From Arenibaculum pallidiluteum (lineage in GTDB: Bacteria > Pseudomonadota > Alphaproteobacteria > Azospirillales > Azospirillaceae), in contig NZ_JAFIQU010000003.1 in the NCBI RefSeq assembly GCF_017355985.1, forward strand, positions 417,884-481,883: a stretch of DNA of 64,000 bases, read 5' to 3'. Under the pieces are notes generated by a model. That model had not been told where the DNA came from, ran no database searches, and saw only the letters and a list, made by a program, of their open reading frames with translations. A program made the translations under genes and the position numbers. How positions within the stretch are numbered: position 1 is the stretch's first letter; every line of letters starts with the position of its first letter. Shown piece by piece: positions 19,845 through 27,222 of this stretch.

Positions 19845-20087
19845 TCAGGAAAAGGCCTTGAAGGTGATCAGCGTGAAGGTGTCCTTCACGCCGGGCAGCG
19901 TCTGGATCTGCTCGGTCACGAAGCGGCCGATATCCGTGCCGTCGTCCAGGTAGCACTTCATCAGTAGATCGTACTGACCCGACGTCGAATGGACCTCGGA
20001 GACCTGCTCGACCTGCTGGATCGCCGTATCCGCGACCTCGTAGGCGCGGCCGAGCTCGCATTTGACCTGGACGAAGATCGTCTGCAA
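19845..20087 (-). CDS. Stand-alone Lrp/AsnC ligand-binding (RAM) domain protein
   Basis: The 80-aa product is just the effector-binding and oligomerisation domain of Lrp/AsnC regulators. Its pattern is MQTIFVQVKCELGRAYEVAD, then VSEVHSTSGQYDLLMKC and LPGVKDTFTLITFKAF. It lacks the DNA-binding helix-turn-helix. Such proteins form ring-shaped octamers or decamers and may sense amino acids; a cellular target is unknown. It starts with TTG at 20087 preceded by GGAGGG, only 4 nt after the helicase stop, so the two are co-translated. Confidence 0.88.
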   Translation of the reverse strand: MQTIFVQVKCELGRAYEVADTAIQQVEQVSEVHSTSGQYDLLMKCYLDDGTDIGRFVTEQIQTLPGVKDTFTLITFKAFS

Positions 20088-20091
20088 GGCC

Positions 20092-21711
20092 TCAGCCCTC
20101 CTCGCCGCCGGTCTCCAGCGCTGCCGGGCGCGCGCGCTGGCGCATCATGAAGGCGGGGACGTGGTCGCCGAAGCCCAGCACCGCTTCGTCAAGATCGTCG
20201 TCGTCGCGGCGGCGCCGACGATCGTCACGCCGCTCGTCACGCCGCTCGTCGCGGTGGCCGCGCTCCGGACGGGGCCGCCCGTCGGCCCGGAAGTCGCGCC
20301 GGTGATCGTGCCGGCCGCCCTCCGAGCGCTCGGACCGCTCGGCGCGGTCGCCCCGTTCGGCGCGCTCCAGCCGTTCTCCGCGCTCCGATCGCTCGGGGCG
20401 TTCCGGGCGCGCGGTCTGCTCGACGCGCTCCACGGCCTCGTCCGCCCGGGTTTCCGGGCGCTCGTCCGCGCGGCCCTCGTCCTCGCGGCCACGCCGGCGG
20501 TCCCGACGGCCTCGGCTCTCGCGGGGCTCGTCGGAGCTCTTGGCCCCACGCCGGCGGCGGCGGTCGTCACCCTCCTCGAAGGCCGGCTGCTCCAGCCCGT
20601 CGATCGCGATGACCGGGATCTCCTTGCCGATCAGCTTCTCGATGGCGGCCACGTACTTCCCGTCCTCGGACGTCGCCAGGGAGAAGGCGCGGCCGGACAT
20701 GCCGGCGCGGCCCGTCCGGCCGATCCGGTGCACGTAGTCCTCGGAATGGATCGGCACGTCGAAGTTGAAGACGTGGCTGACGCCCTTGATATCGATGCCG
20801 CGAGCGGCGACGTCGGAGCAGACGAGCAGCGTTATGTCGCCCTGCTTGAACGCCTCCAGCGTCTCGGTCCGCACGCTCTGCGGCAGGTCGCCGTGCAGCG
20901 CCCCGGCATTGAAGCCGTGCTTCTGCAGGCTCTTGTGCAGGATCGCCACGTCGCGCTTGCGGTTGCAGAAGATGAAGGCGTTCTTCACATCCTCCGTCCG
21001 CAGCAGGTGGCGCAGCGCCGCCCGCTTGTCCTCGCGGTGCACGATGGCGAGGGCCTGCGTCACGGTTCCCGCGGTCGAGGCCGGCGGGGCGACCGTGATC
21101 TCCTTGGGGTTCATCAGGAAGGCGTCGGCCAGGCGCCGGATCTCCGGCGGCATGGTGGCCGAGAAGAAGAGCGTCTGGCGGATGCGCGGCAGCAGGGAGA
21201 CGATGCGCTCGATATCGGGGATGAACCCCATGTCGAGCATGCGATCGGCCTCGTCGATCACCAGGACCTTGATGTCCGTCAGCAGGATGTTGCCGCGGTC
21301 GAACAGGTCCATCATGCGGCCCGGCGTCGCGATCAGGACGTCGACCCCGCGCTCCAGCTTCTTGATCTGGTCGCCGAAGGATTCGCCGCCGATCAGCAGC
21401 GCCATGCTGAGCTTGTGGTACTTGCCGTAGGTCTCGAAATTGGCCGCGACCTGGGCCGCGAGCTCGCGCGTCGGCTCAAGGATCAGGGAGCGCGGCATGC
21501 GCGCCCGCGCCCGGCCCTGGCCGAGGATGTCGATCATCGGGAGCGTGAAGCTCGCCGTCTTGCCGGTTCCCGTCTGCGCGCAGCCGAGCACGTCACGGCC
21601 CTGCAGCACCCACGGAATTGCCTTTTCCTGGATCGGCGTCGGTTGGGTATAGCCCGCGTCCTCAACGGCGCGAAGGACTTCGGGCCCGAGCCCAAGTTCC
21701 GAGAAGGTCAT
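20092..21711 (-). CDS. DEAD-box ATP-dependent RNA helicase with long charged tail
   Basis: The 539-aa protein carries all helicase motifs: Q motif (YTQPTPIQ), AQTGTGKT (45-52), PTRELA, DEAD (153-156), SAT (184-186), and HRIGRTGRAG (328-337). Residues of about 381-520 are an Arg/Glu/Asp-rich disordered tail with repeated ER, RSE and RRDERRD units, typical of RhlE-like helicases and likely to bind RNA. It should unwind RNA during ribosome assembly or decay. ATG 21711 was chosen over the TTG one codon earlier. It heads a two-gene unit with the Lrp-domain protein. Confidence 0.94.
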   Translation of the reverse strand: MTFSELGLGPEVLRAVEDAGYTQPTPIQEKAIPWVLQGRDVLGCAQTGTGKTASFTLPMIDILGQGRARARMPRSLILEPTRELAAQVAANFETYGKYHKLSMALLIGGESFGDQIKKLERGVDVLIATPGRMMDLFDRGNILLTDIKVLVIDEADRMLDMGFIPDIERIVSLLPRIRQTLFFSATMPPEIRRLADAFLMNPKEITVAPPASTAGTVTQALAIVHREDKRAALRHLLRTEDVKNAFIFCNRKRDVAILHKSLQKHGFNAGALHGDLPQSVRTETLEAFKQGDITLLVCSDVAARGIDIKGVSHVFNFDVPIHSEDYVHRIGRTGRAGMSGRAFSLATSEDGKYVAAIEKLIGKEIPVIAIDGLEQPAFEEGDDRRRRRGAKSSDEPRESRGRRDRRRGREDEGRADERPETRADEAVERVEQTARPERPERSERGERLERAERGDRAERSERSEGGRHDHRRDFRADGRPRPERGHRDERRDERRDDRRRRRDDDDLDEAVLGFGDHVPAFMMRQRARPAALETGGEEG

Positions 21712-21901
21712 CAATCCTGTTCATTCGGAAAGTGTCGGTGCCGGATCGGTCCGGCACTCCGCACAGATGGTGCCGCTGTACTGAATACCAAGGTCAATTG
21801 TCAACCCGTTCGGCACTTTTCGGGCAATTCCACGGCGCTTTTCGCACATCGCCCCTTGCGTTAGGCTGCCGCGACAAGGAAAGACGGGCTCGAAGGACCG
21901 G

Positions 21902-22447
21902 ATGATGCTGCTCGCTGCCGAGGATTCGATCCTGCTCGTCGTCGACCTTCAGGAGCGCCTGCTGCCCGCAATCGCGGGCGCCGAGCGGGTCGTCGAGCGC
22001 GCAGGAATCCTGGTGAAAGCCGCCGGCATTCTCCAGGTGCCGGTGCTGGCGACCGAGCAGTACCCGAGGGGGATCGGCGCCACCGTGCCCGAACTCGCCG
22101 CGGCAATCGGGCCAGGGGCGACGGTGGAGAAGATCCATTTCTCGGCCGCCGCCGAGCCAGGATTCCTGGATCGCATCCGGTCCCTGGAGCGGCGGCAGAT
22201 CGTGATCTGCGGCACCGAGGCCCATGTCTGCGTCCTTCAGACGGCCGTCGGCCTTCGCGCCCTCGGCTACGACGTCTACGTGGCCGCGGACGCGACGGGT
22301 TCCCGCGATCCCGAGAATCGCGCGCTGGCCCTCAGCCGCATGATGGGCGCAGGGATCCGCGTCGTCTCCACCGAGATGGTCGCCTTCGAATGGATGGGGC
22401 GCGCGGGCACGCCCGTCTTCAAGGACGTCCTGGCCCTGATCAAGTGA
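21902..22447 (+). CDS. Isochorismatase-family cysteine hydrolase (YcaC-like)
   Basis: This 181-aa protein has the fold's catalytic triad: Asp15 in LVVDLQERL, Lys77 in TVEKIHFS and Cys110 in CGTEAHVCVLQTA. Its length and the TEQYPRG motif match the YcaC-like subgroup, soluble hydrolases of unknown natural substrate; isochorismate itself is unlikely. ATGATG at the start leaves the first Met ambiguous by one codon. It lies 11 bp before the alpha/beta hydrolase and is probably co-transcribed with it. Confidence 0.88.
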   Translation: MMLLAAEDSILLVVDLQERLLPAIAGAERVVERAGILVKAAGILQVPVLATEQYPRGIGATVPELAAAIGPGATVEKIHFSAAAEPGFLDRIRSLERRQIVICGTEAHVCVLQTAVGLRALGYDVYVAADATGSRDPENRALALSRMMGAGIRVVSTEMVAFEWMGRAGTPVFKDVLALIK

Positions 22448-22458
22448 GTTCACGCCCG

Positions 22459-23163
22459 ATGAGCGCACGCATACGCCTGGTCCTCCTGCCCGGCCTGCTC
22501 TGCGATGCGGAGCTGTGGGCCCACCAGACCGCCCATCTCTCCGAGGTCGCGGAGCCGGTGGTGGTCCGGACGGATCTCGCCGACAGCGTGGGGGAACTCG
22601 CCGAGGCGGTGCTCCGGGCGGTGCCTGGGCGTTTCGCCCTCGCGGGTCTCTCCATGGGCGGGTACGTCTCGCTCGAGATCCTGCGCCGCGCCCCGGATCG
22701 GGTGGCGAAGCTCGCCCTCCTGGACACCAATGCGCGGGCGGACACCCCCGAGCAGACCGAGCGGCGGCGTGCGCTGCTGGACATTTCCGCCCGTGGCGGG
22801 TTCGACCGGATCCTGCCCGCGCTGCTGCCGAGCTTCCTGCATCCCGCGCGGCTGGAGGATGCCGGGCTGGTGGCGCGGATGAAGGCCATGGCGGGCCGCG
22901 TCGGTCCCGACGGCTTCGCACGCCAGCAGGCGGCGATCATCGCCCGCCCCGATTCCTGGCCGGGCCTGCCGCAGATCGCCTGCCCGACGCTGGTGCTGTG
23001 CGGGCGCCAGGATCCCCTGTCGGATGTCGCGGTCCATGCCGAGATGGCCGATATGATACCCGGCGCGCGCCTCGCGGTGATCGAGGACTGCGGGCACATG
23101 GCGACCATGGAGCAGCCGCAGGCTGCGACGGTGCTGATGCGCGACTGGATCCTCTACGCCTGA
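22459..23163 (+). CDS. Alpha/beta-fold hydrolase
   Basis: The 234-aa protein has LPGLLCDAELW (oxyanion region), the nucleophile elbow LAGLSMGGY with Ser65, CGRQDPLSD with the acid, and EDCGHMATMEQP with the catalytic His. It is compact with a short cap, like carboxylesterases and BioH-type hydrolases. The substrate is unknown. Its last 10 bp overlap the end of the convergent nucleotidyltransferase gene. Confidence 0.87.
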   Translation: MSARIRLVLLPGLLCDAELWAHQTAHLSEVAEPVVVRTDLADSVGELAEAVLRAVPGRFALAGLSMGGYVSLEILRRAPDRVAKLALLDTNARADTPEQTERRRALLDISARGGFDRILPALLPSFLHPARLEDAGLVARMKAMAGRVGPDGFARQQAAIIARPDSWPGLPQIACPTLVLCGRQDPLSDVAVHAEMADMIPGARLAVIEDCGHMATMEQPQAATVLMRDWILYA

Positions 23164-23717
23164 GACCGTTCGCCCGCCACCATGACGAGCCGGGGCCAGC
23201 GGCGCAGCCAGCCCTTGTCGCGGCAGCGCGCATGGAGAGCTTTTATCCCGCCGCGGCAGTCGGGAACGGGGCGAAGGCGCAGGGCCAGCAGGTCCTCCAC
23301 CCCGTGTGGCGCCGCGACCTCGACGCGGCCGTCGCGCAGCCGGGCCACGATCGCCGTTGCGGTCTCGGCCCAGCGCGCGACGGCGTCGAGAGAATTCTGA
23401 TACGGGGCGTCGCCGTTGCGCAGGTGCATGCGCGCCTGATTCCTGACGGACCACGGCAGCCCCGGCCGGTCGGCATGGAGCCGCGCCTCGATCTCGGCAT
23501 CGGCCTCGGGGCCCGCCCTGGCGGGATCGAAGTGGATGACGTCGATGTCCGCCGCAGGACTGCGCGGGAAGCCGTGCAGGCCGTCCCAGACGGCATTGCG
23601 CAGCAGGCCCGCCCCAACCCAGGAATCCTGGAGCTCCAGCGCGGCGACGGCCGCGAGGATGCCGCGGATCTCCGGGTCGGAGGCGAGGAACGCCGCGATG
23701 TCGGAGACGGATCTCAG
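23154..23717 (-). CDS. Nucleotidyltransferase-fold family protein (no ATG/GTG/TTG start)
   Basis: Translation of this frame gives about 187 aa similar to the DUF925 nucleotidyltransferase family. It includes LELQDSWVGAGLLRNAVWDG near the start, the metal site SPAADIDVIHFDP with the Asp-x-Asp pair, RNGDAPYQNS and GVEDLLALRLRP. The first ATG in frame (23429) would remove the first half, including the catalytic Asp pair. Upstream the frame is open but has no ATG, GTG or TTG; CTG at 23717 overlaps the osmC stop as CTGA and is my preferred start. The role is unknown. Confidence 0.75.
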   Translation of the reverse strand: MRSVSDIAAFLASDPEIRGILAAVAALELQDSWVGAGLLRNAVWDGLHGFPRSPAADIDVIHFDPARAGPEADAEIEARLHADRPGLPWSVRNQARMHLRNGDAPYQNSLDAVARWAETATAIVARLRDGRVEVAAPHGVEDLLALRLRPVPDCRGGIKALHARCRDKGWLRRWPRLVMVAGERSQA

Positions 23718-24226
23718 GCCTGGGCCGCGATGTCGAGCTTCAGCGGCGGCGGGTTGGCGAGGGTCTGGTAGACCACGCAGTAGCGCTCGGTCAGCTTGGT
23801 GAGCGTCGCGATGCGGTCCTCCGGCTCCGGCGTATCGAGCTCGAACTTCAGCCGGATCGCGCGAAAGCCGACGGGCGCCTCGCGCGACACGCCGAGCGTC
23901 CCGCGGAAATCGAGGTCACCCTCTGCCGAGACGGTACCGCCGCGCAGGTCGAAGGCGAGGGCAGTCGCCACCGCCTTCAGCGTGACGCCGGCGCAGGCGA
24001 CCAGGGCCTCGAGCAGCATGTCGCCCGAGCAGGCCTGGGTGCCGGGGCCGCCGGTCGCCGGGTGCAGGCCCGCCTCGACCAGGGCGCGCCCGGTCTCGAC
24101 CTTGCAGGCGATGGCGGACTCGTCGAGGCTCCCGCGTGCCTTCAGCGTGACCACGGCCGCGTCAGGATCCTCGCGGTAGCGGTCCTTCAGCGGGGCCTGC
24201 AGGTTGCGGAGCTCGTCTGCGTTCAT
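23714..24226 (-). CDS. OsmC-family protein
   Basis: The 170-aa protein has the OsmC fold pattern and two candidate redox cysteines: Cys78 in LLEALVACAGVTLKAV and Cys150 in TERYCVVYQTL. In OsmC and Ohr the equivalent pair reduces organic hydroperoxides, although many OsmC-like paralogues have other roles. ATG 24226 follows GAGGACGAGC. It sits between the ATPase gene of a sulfonate-type transporter (8 bp gap) and the nucleotidyltransferase gene, so it belongs to that operon and may protect or process sulfur compounds; this last point is inference. Confidence 0.85.
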   Translation of the reverse strand: MNADELRNLQAPLKDRYREDPDAAVVTLKARGSLDESAIACKVETGRALVEAGLHPATGGPGTQACSGDMLLEALVACAGVTLKAVATALAFDLRGGTVSAEGDLDFRGTLGVSREAPVGFRAIRLKFELDTPEPEDRIATLTKLTERYCVVYQTLANPPPLKLDIAAQA

Positions 24227-24234
24227 GCTCGTCC

Positions 24235-25008
24235 TCAGATGGCTGCGGCGGGGAACTGCTCCTCGCCTGTGCGTCGCGACTTGAAGGAAAGATCGAGTTC
24301 GCCCAGCAGCCGCCGCTTCCAGGCCTCCAGCGCCGGGTCGGTCCGGTCCCGCGGACGCGACAGGCCGGGCGCGAAGGCGGCCTGGATCCGGCCCGGCCGC
24401 GGCTGCAGCACGATGATCCGGTCGGCGAGCACCAGGGCCTCCTCGATGTCGTGGGTGACCAGCACCATGGTCGGCCGGTCGTACTCCCAGAGCTGCAGGA
24501 GGTGATCCTGGAGATCGTAGCGCGTCAAGGCATCCAGGGCCGAGAAGGGCTCGTCCAGCAGCAGGACCCGCGGCCGCGCGACCAGGGCGCGGGCCAGTGC
24601 GACCCGCTGTGCCATGCCGCCCGAGAGGTCGCGCGGCCAGGCATCGGCGAAGTCGGCGAGGCCGACGCGGGCGAGCACCTCGTCGACGCGGCGGCGGCGC
24701 TCCGCCTCCGGCAGCTCGCGCAGGCCGAAGCCGACATTCTGCCGCACCGTGAGCCAGGGAAGCAGGCGCGGTTCCTGGAAGACGAGCCCGATCTCGGCCC
24801 GGGGCGCACGCACCGGGGTCCCGTCGAGGACGACGCTGCCCGTCGTGGGCGTCTCAAGTCCGGCCACCAGGCGCAGCAGTGTGCTCTTGCCGCAGCCGCT
24901 GCCGCCCACGATCGCCAGGATCTCCCCCGCCTCGACGGTGAGGTCCATGCCCGTGAGCGCGAGCGTGCCCGTGGGATAGCGCTTGGAAAGATCCTGGACG
25001 CTCAGCAT
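24235..25008 (-). CDS. SsuB/TauB-type ABC transporter ATPase
   Basis: The 257-aa ATPase shows Walker A GGSGCGKST (35-43), Q-loop GLVFQEPRLLPWLTV, signature LSGGMAQRVALARAL and Walker B VLLLDEPFSALD. The QEPRLLPW sequence is typical of the nitrate/sulfonate/taurine import class. ATG 25008 was chosen because GAGGA lies upstream and similarity begins there; an in-frame ATG at 25041 would overlap the permease gene. It powers the permease encoded immediately upstream. Confidence 0.92.
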   Translation of the reverse strand: MLSVQDLSKRYPTGTLALTGMDLTVEAGEILAIVGGSGCGKSTLLRLVAGLETPTTGSVVLDGTPVRAPRAEIGLVFQEPRLLPWLTVRQNVGFGLRELPEAERRRRVDEVLARVGLADFADAWPRDLSGGMAQRVALARALVARPRVLLLDEPFSALDALTRYDLQDHLLQLWEYDRPTMVLVTHDIEEALVLADRIIVLQPRPGRIQAAFAPGLSRPRDRTDPALEAWKRRLLGELDLSFKSRRTGEEQFPAAAI

Positions 25009-25018
25009 TCCGCGGTCC

Positions 25019-25843
25019 TCAGCGTCGTGTTCCGAAACCATCCTGCCAGCGCAGGAAAGGCGTTGCCAGGGCGCCGAGCAGCCGGTCGGTGACCTTGCCG
25101 AGGACGGCGAAGCACAGGATGCTGGCCATGATCACCGGCGCGGCGCCGGTCATCTGCCCGTCGACGAGCAGGTAGCCGAGGCCCTCCGACGCGCCCATGA
25201 ACTCGGCTGCGACGACGAACATCCAGCCGAGCCCCAGCCCCGCCCGCAGGGCCGTGACGTAGCTCGGCAGGGCCGCCGGCAGCAGGATCCGCCAGACCAG
25301 CTCGGGCCCGGAGAGGCGATGGATCCGCCCGACTTCCACCAGCTTGCGGTCGACCGAGAGGATCGCATCCGAAAGCGCGAGGTAGATCGGGAAGAAGACC
25401 CCGGTCGCGATCAGCGTCACCTTGGAGGTCTCGAAGATCCCGAACCACAGGATGAAGAGCGGCACCCAGGCGATCGACGGGATGCTGCGCAGCGCCTGGA
25501 CCATGGGGTCCAGCATGGCCCGGGCCAGCGGCGCGTATCCCGTGAGCGCCCCCAGGACCGTGCCGGCCACGACGCCGAACACGAAGCCGAGCGCGACGCG
25601 CCAGAGCGTCGCGAGGACATGCACGATCAGCTCGCCCGAGAGGGCGAGGCCCCAGAGCGTCGCGAGCACGCGCGAGGGCGGCGGCAGAAGCCGGCCGTTC
25701 ACCCAGCCAAGGGCGACCGCCGCCTCCCAGCCGAGCGCCAGCGCCACCGGCACCACGAGCCCGAGGGCCCAGCGCCAGGACGGCCGGCTGGAAGGGGCGG
25801 CCGTGGCGGGGAGGGGGGCGGCGATGCGCTCGGTCAGGGCCAT
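25019..25843 (-). CDS. SsuC/TauC-type ABC transporter permease
   Basis: The 274-aa inner-membrane protein has about six hydrophobic helices (the first near residues 26-46). The EAA-like loop is VDRKLVEVGRIHRLSGPELVWRILLPAALP, and the motif ALRSIPSIAWVPLFILWFGI is characteristic of the NitT/TauT permease class. Ten bp separate it from the binding protein gene and ten from the ATPase gene. The substrate is probably a sulfonate or similar organic anion. Confidence 0.92.
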   Translation of the reverse strand: MALTERIAAPLPATAAPSSRPSWRWALGLVVPVALALGWEAAVALGWVNGRLLPPPSRVLATLWGLALSGELIVHVLATLWRVALGFVFGVVAGTVLGALTGYAPLARAMLDPMVQALRSIPSIAWVPLFILWFGIFETSKVTLIATGVFFPIYLALSDAILSVDRKLVEVGRIHRLSGPELVWRILLPAALPSYVTALRAGLGLGWMFVVAAEFMGASEGLGYLLVDGQMTGAAPVIMASILCFAVLGKVTDRLLGALATPFLRWQDGFGTRR

Positions 25844-25853
25844 GGCACGTACC

Positions 25854-26855
25854 TCAGCGAAGGCCAGCTTGCCTGACGAAGCTGTCGTCGATCAGCGCGG
25901 CGGTGGTCGCCTTCACGTCGATCTCGGGCGCGATCACGCCCTGCTGCTGCAGCGCGAGGCCCGCGGCGACGATCGTCTCGGTCTGCGGGGCGCCGATGGC
26001 GCCCGAGGCGAGGTCGGTCCGCTCGAGCTGGCGGGCCGCGACGTTCTCGGGCAGGCGGGCGGCCGCGGCCAGGATGGAGCGCAGCTCGGCCGGATTGGCC
26101 TTGGCCCAGTCACGGGCCCGCTCGTAGGCCGCGATCACGCGGGCTACGGTGCCGGGGTGCTCGCGGGCGAACTCCTCGCGGGCGTTGAGCACCCCCCAGG
26201 TGTTGGCGGCGGCGTCGCGGTAGAAGAGGCGGGCCCCCAGCTCCAGCTCAGCCTGCGCCATCAGCGGATCGAGCCCGGCCCAGGCGTCGACGTCACCCTT
26301 CTCGAGGGCGAGGCGGCCGTCCTGGTGCTGCAGCAGCACCAGCTTCACGTCCTTGTCCGTCAGGCCCTTGGAGGCCAGTGCCCGCATCAGGAAGATGTGA
26401 GGGTCCGTGCCGCGGGTCACCGCAATGCGCTTGCCCTTCAGGTCCTCGATGGCCTTGATCGGAGAATCACCGCGCGCAACCAGCGCTGTCCATTCCGGCT
26501 TGGAGTAGACGTAGACGGAGTTGATGGGATTGCCGCCGATCTTGCCGAGCAGCGCCGCGGCGCCTGCCGTGGAGCCGAGGTCGAGGCTGCCTGCGTTCAG
26601 GAACTCCAGCGCCTTGTTGGAGCCGAGGCTCTGCACCCATCGGACGGAGGTGCCATCCTTCTTCAGGTCCTCCTCCAGCCAGCCCTTGCTCTTCAGCACC
26701 AAACTCAGCGGGTTGTAAGTCGCATAGTCGATCCGCAGCTCGGCCAGCTTCTCCGCGGCCAGGGCCGGCGAGGCGGCGGAGAGCAGCGCGGCCGCAGCCA
26801 GGGCGGCGCGCGAGAGGGAGCGCGATACCGAACGGAACAGGGGAGACGACAGCAT
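25854..26855 (-). CDS. SsuA-type periplasmic substrate-binding protein
   Basis: The 333-aa protein has a signal peptide (about residues 1-33, ending ASPALAAEKL) and an NMT1/SsuA-like fold. Its segments include LRIDYATYNPLSLVLKSKGW, LNAGSLDLGSTAGAAALLGK, DLKGKRIAVTRGTDPHIFL and LLQHQDGRLALEKGDVDAWAG. The family binds aliphatic sulfonates, taurine, nitrate or thiamine precursors; sulfonate is the likeliest guess. ATG 26855 has GGAGGTGG upstream. It is first in an operon with permease, ATPase, OsmC and nucleotidyltransferase genes, and is divergent from the phosphonate monoester hydrolase cluster. Confidence 0.88.
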   Translation of the reverse strand: MLSSPLFRSVSRSLSRAALAAAALLSAASPALAAEKLAELRIDYATYNPLSLVLKSKGWLEEDLKKDGTSVRWVQSLGSNKALEFLNAGSLDLGSTAGAAALLGKIGGNPINSVYVYSKPEWTALVARGDSPIKAIEDLKGKRIAVTRGTDPHIFLMRALASKGLTDKDVKLVLLQHQDGRLALEKGDVDAWAGLDPLMAQAELELGARLFYRDAAANTWGVLNAREEFAREHPGTVARVIAAYERARDWAKANPAELRSILAAAARLPENVAARQLERTDLASGAIGAPQTETIVAAGLALQQQGVIAPEIDVKATTAALIDDSFVRQAGLR

Positions 26856-27222
26856 TCTTCACCACCTCCATGGACGCGCGGCAGGCGCGCGCATTGCACC
26901 GGTGGCGGACCGCGCGGGGTCCGCCGCAGCGTCGTGCCGGGGCGGAATGCCCACGCGCTTTAGCTGCATTTGTTTCGCGCCCGCAAGCTGATGGCTCAAA
27001 TCGGCGCGTGGTAGTCTCGTATTCTACAACGTCAGCAGTGTCAACTGCGATCGAATTGGGCCATTATAGAAATGTAGAACCAGCGCGGGCAAAGATGGGA
27101 GGGCGCTCGTCTTCGGGCGTGTGCCAGCTCATTCGCCTTCTTAACAAAACGTAAACCACAGTTACATGCCGCCGTAGCATGGCGCGGCTACATCCCCTTC
27201 CGGGCAATGAAGGGGAATCGGA
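26856..27222. other. 367-bp divergent regulatory region
   Basis: The stretch separates the sulfonate-type transporter operon from the hydrolase/ABC cluster and holds no gene. Its centre (about 27010-27160) is markedly AT-rich against the genome. It carries TTCTACA (27022-27028) and the inverted TGTAGAA (27073-27079), plus a TTCTA-N3-TTCTA pattern on the minus strand (about 27064-27079). This looks like a shared promoter-operator region. I saw no clear PhoB box. Confidence 0.5.
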
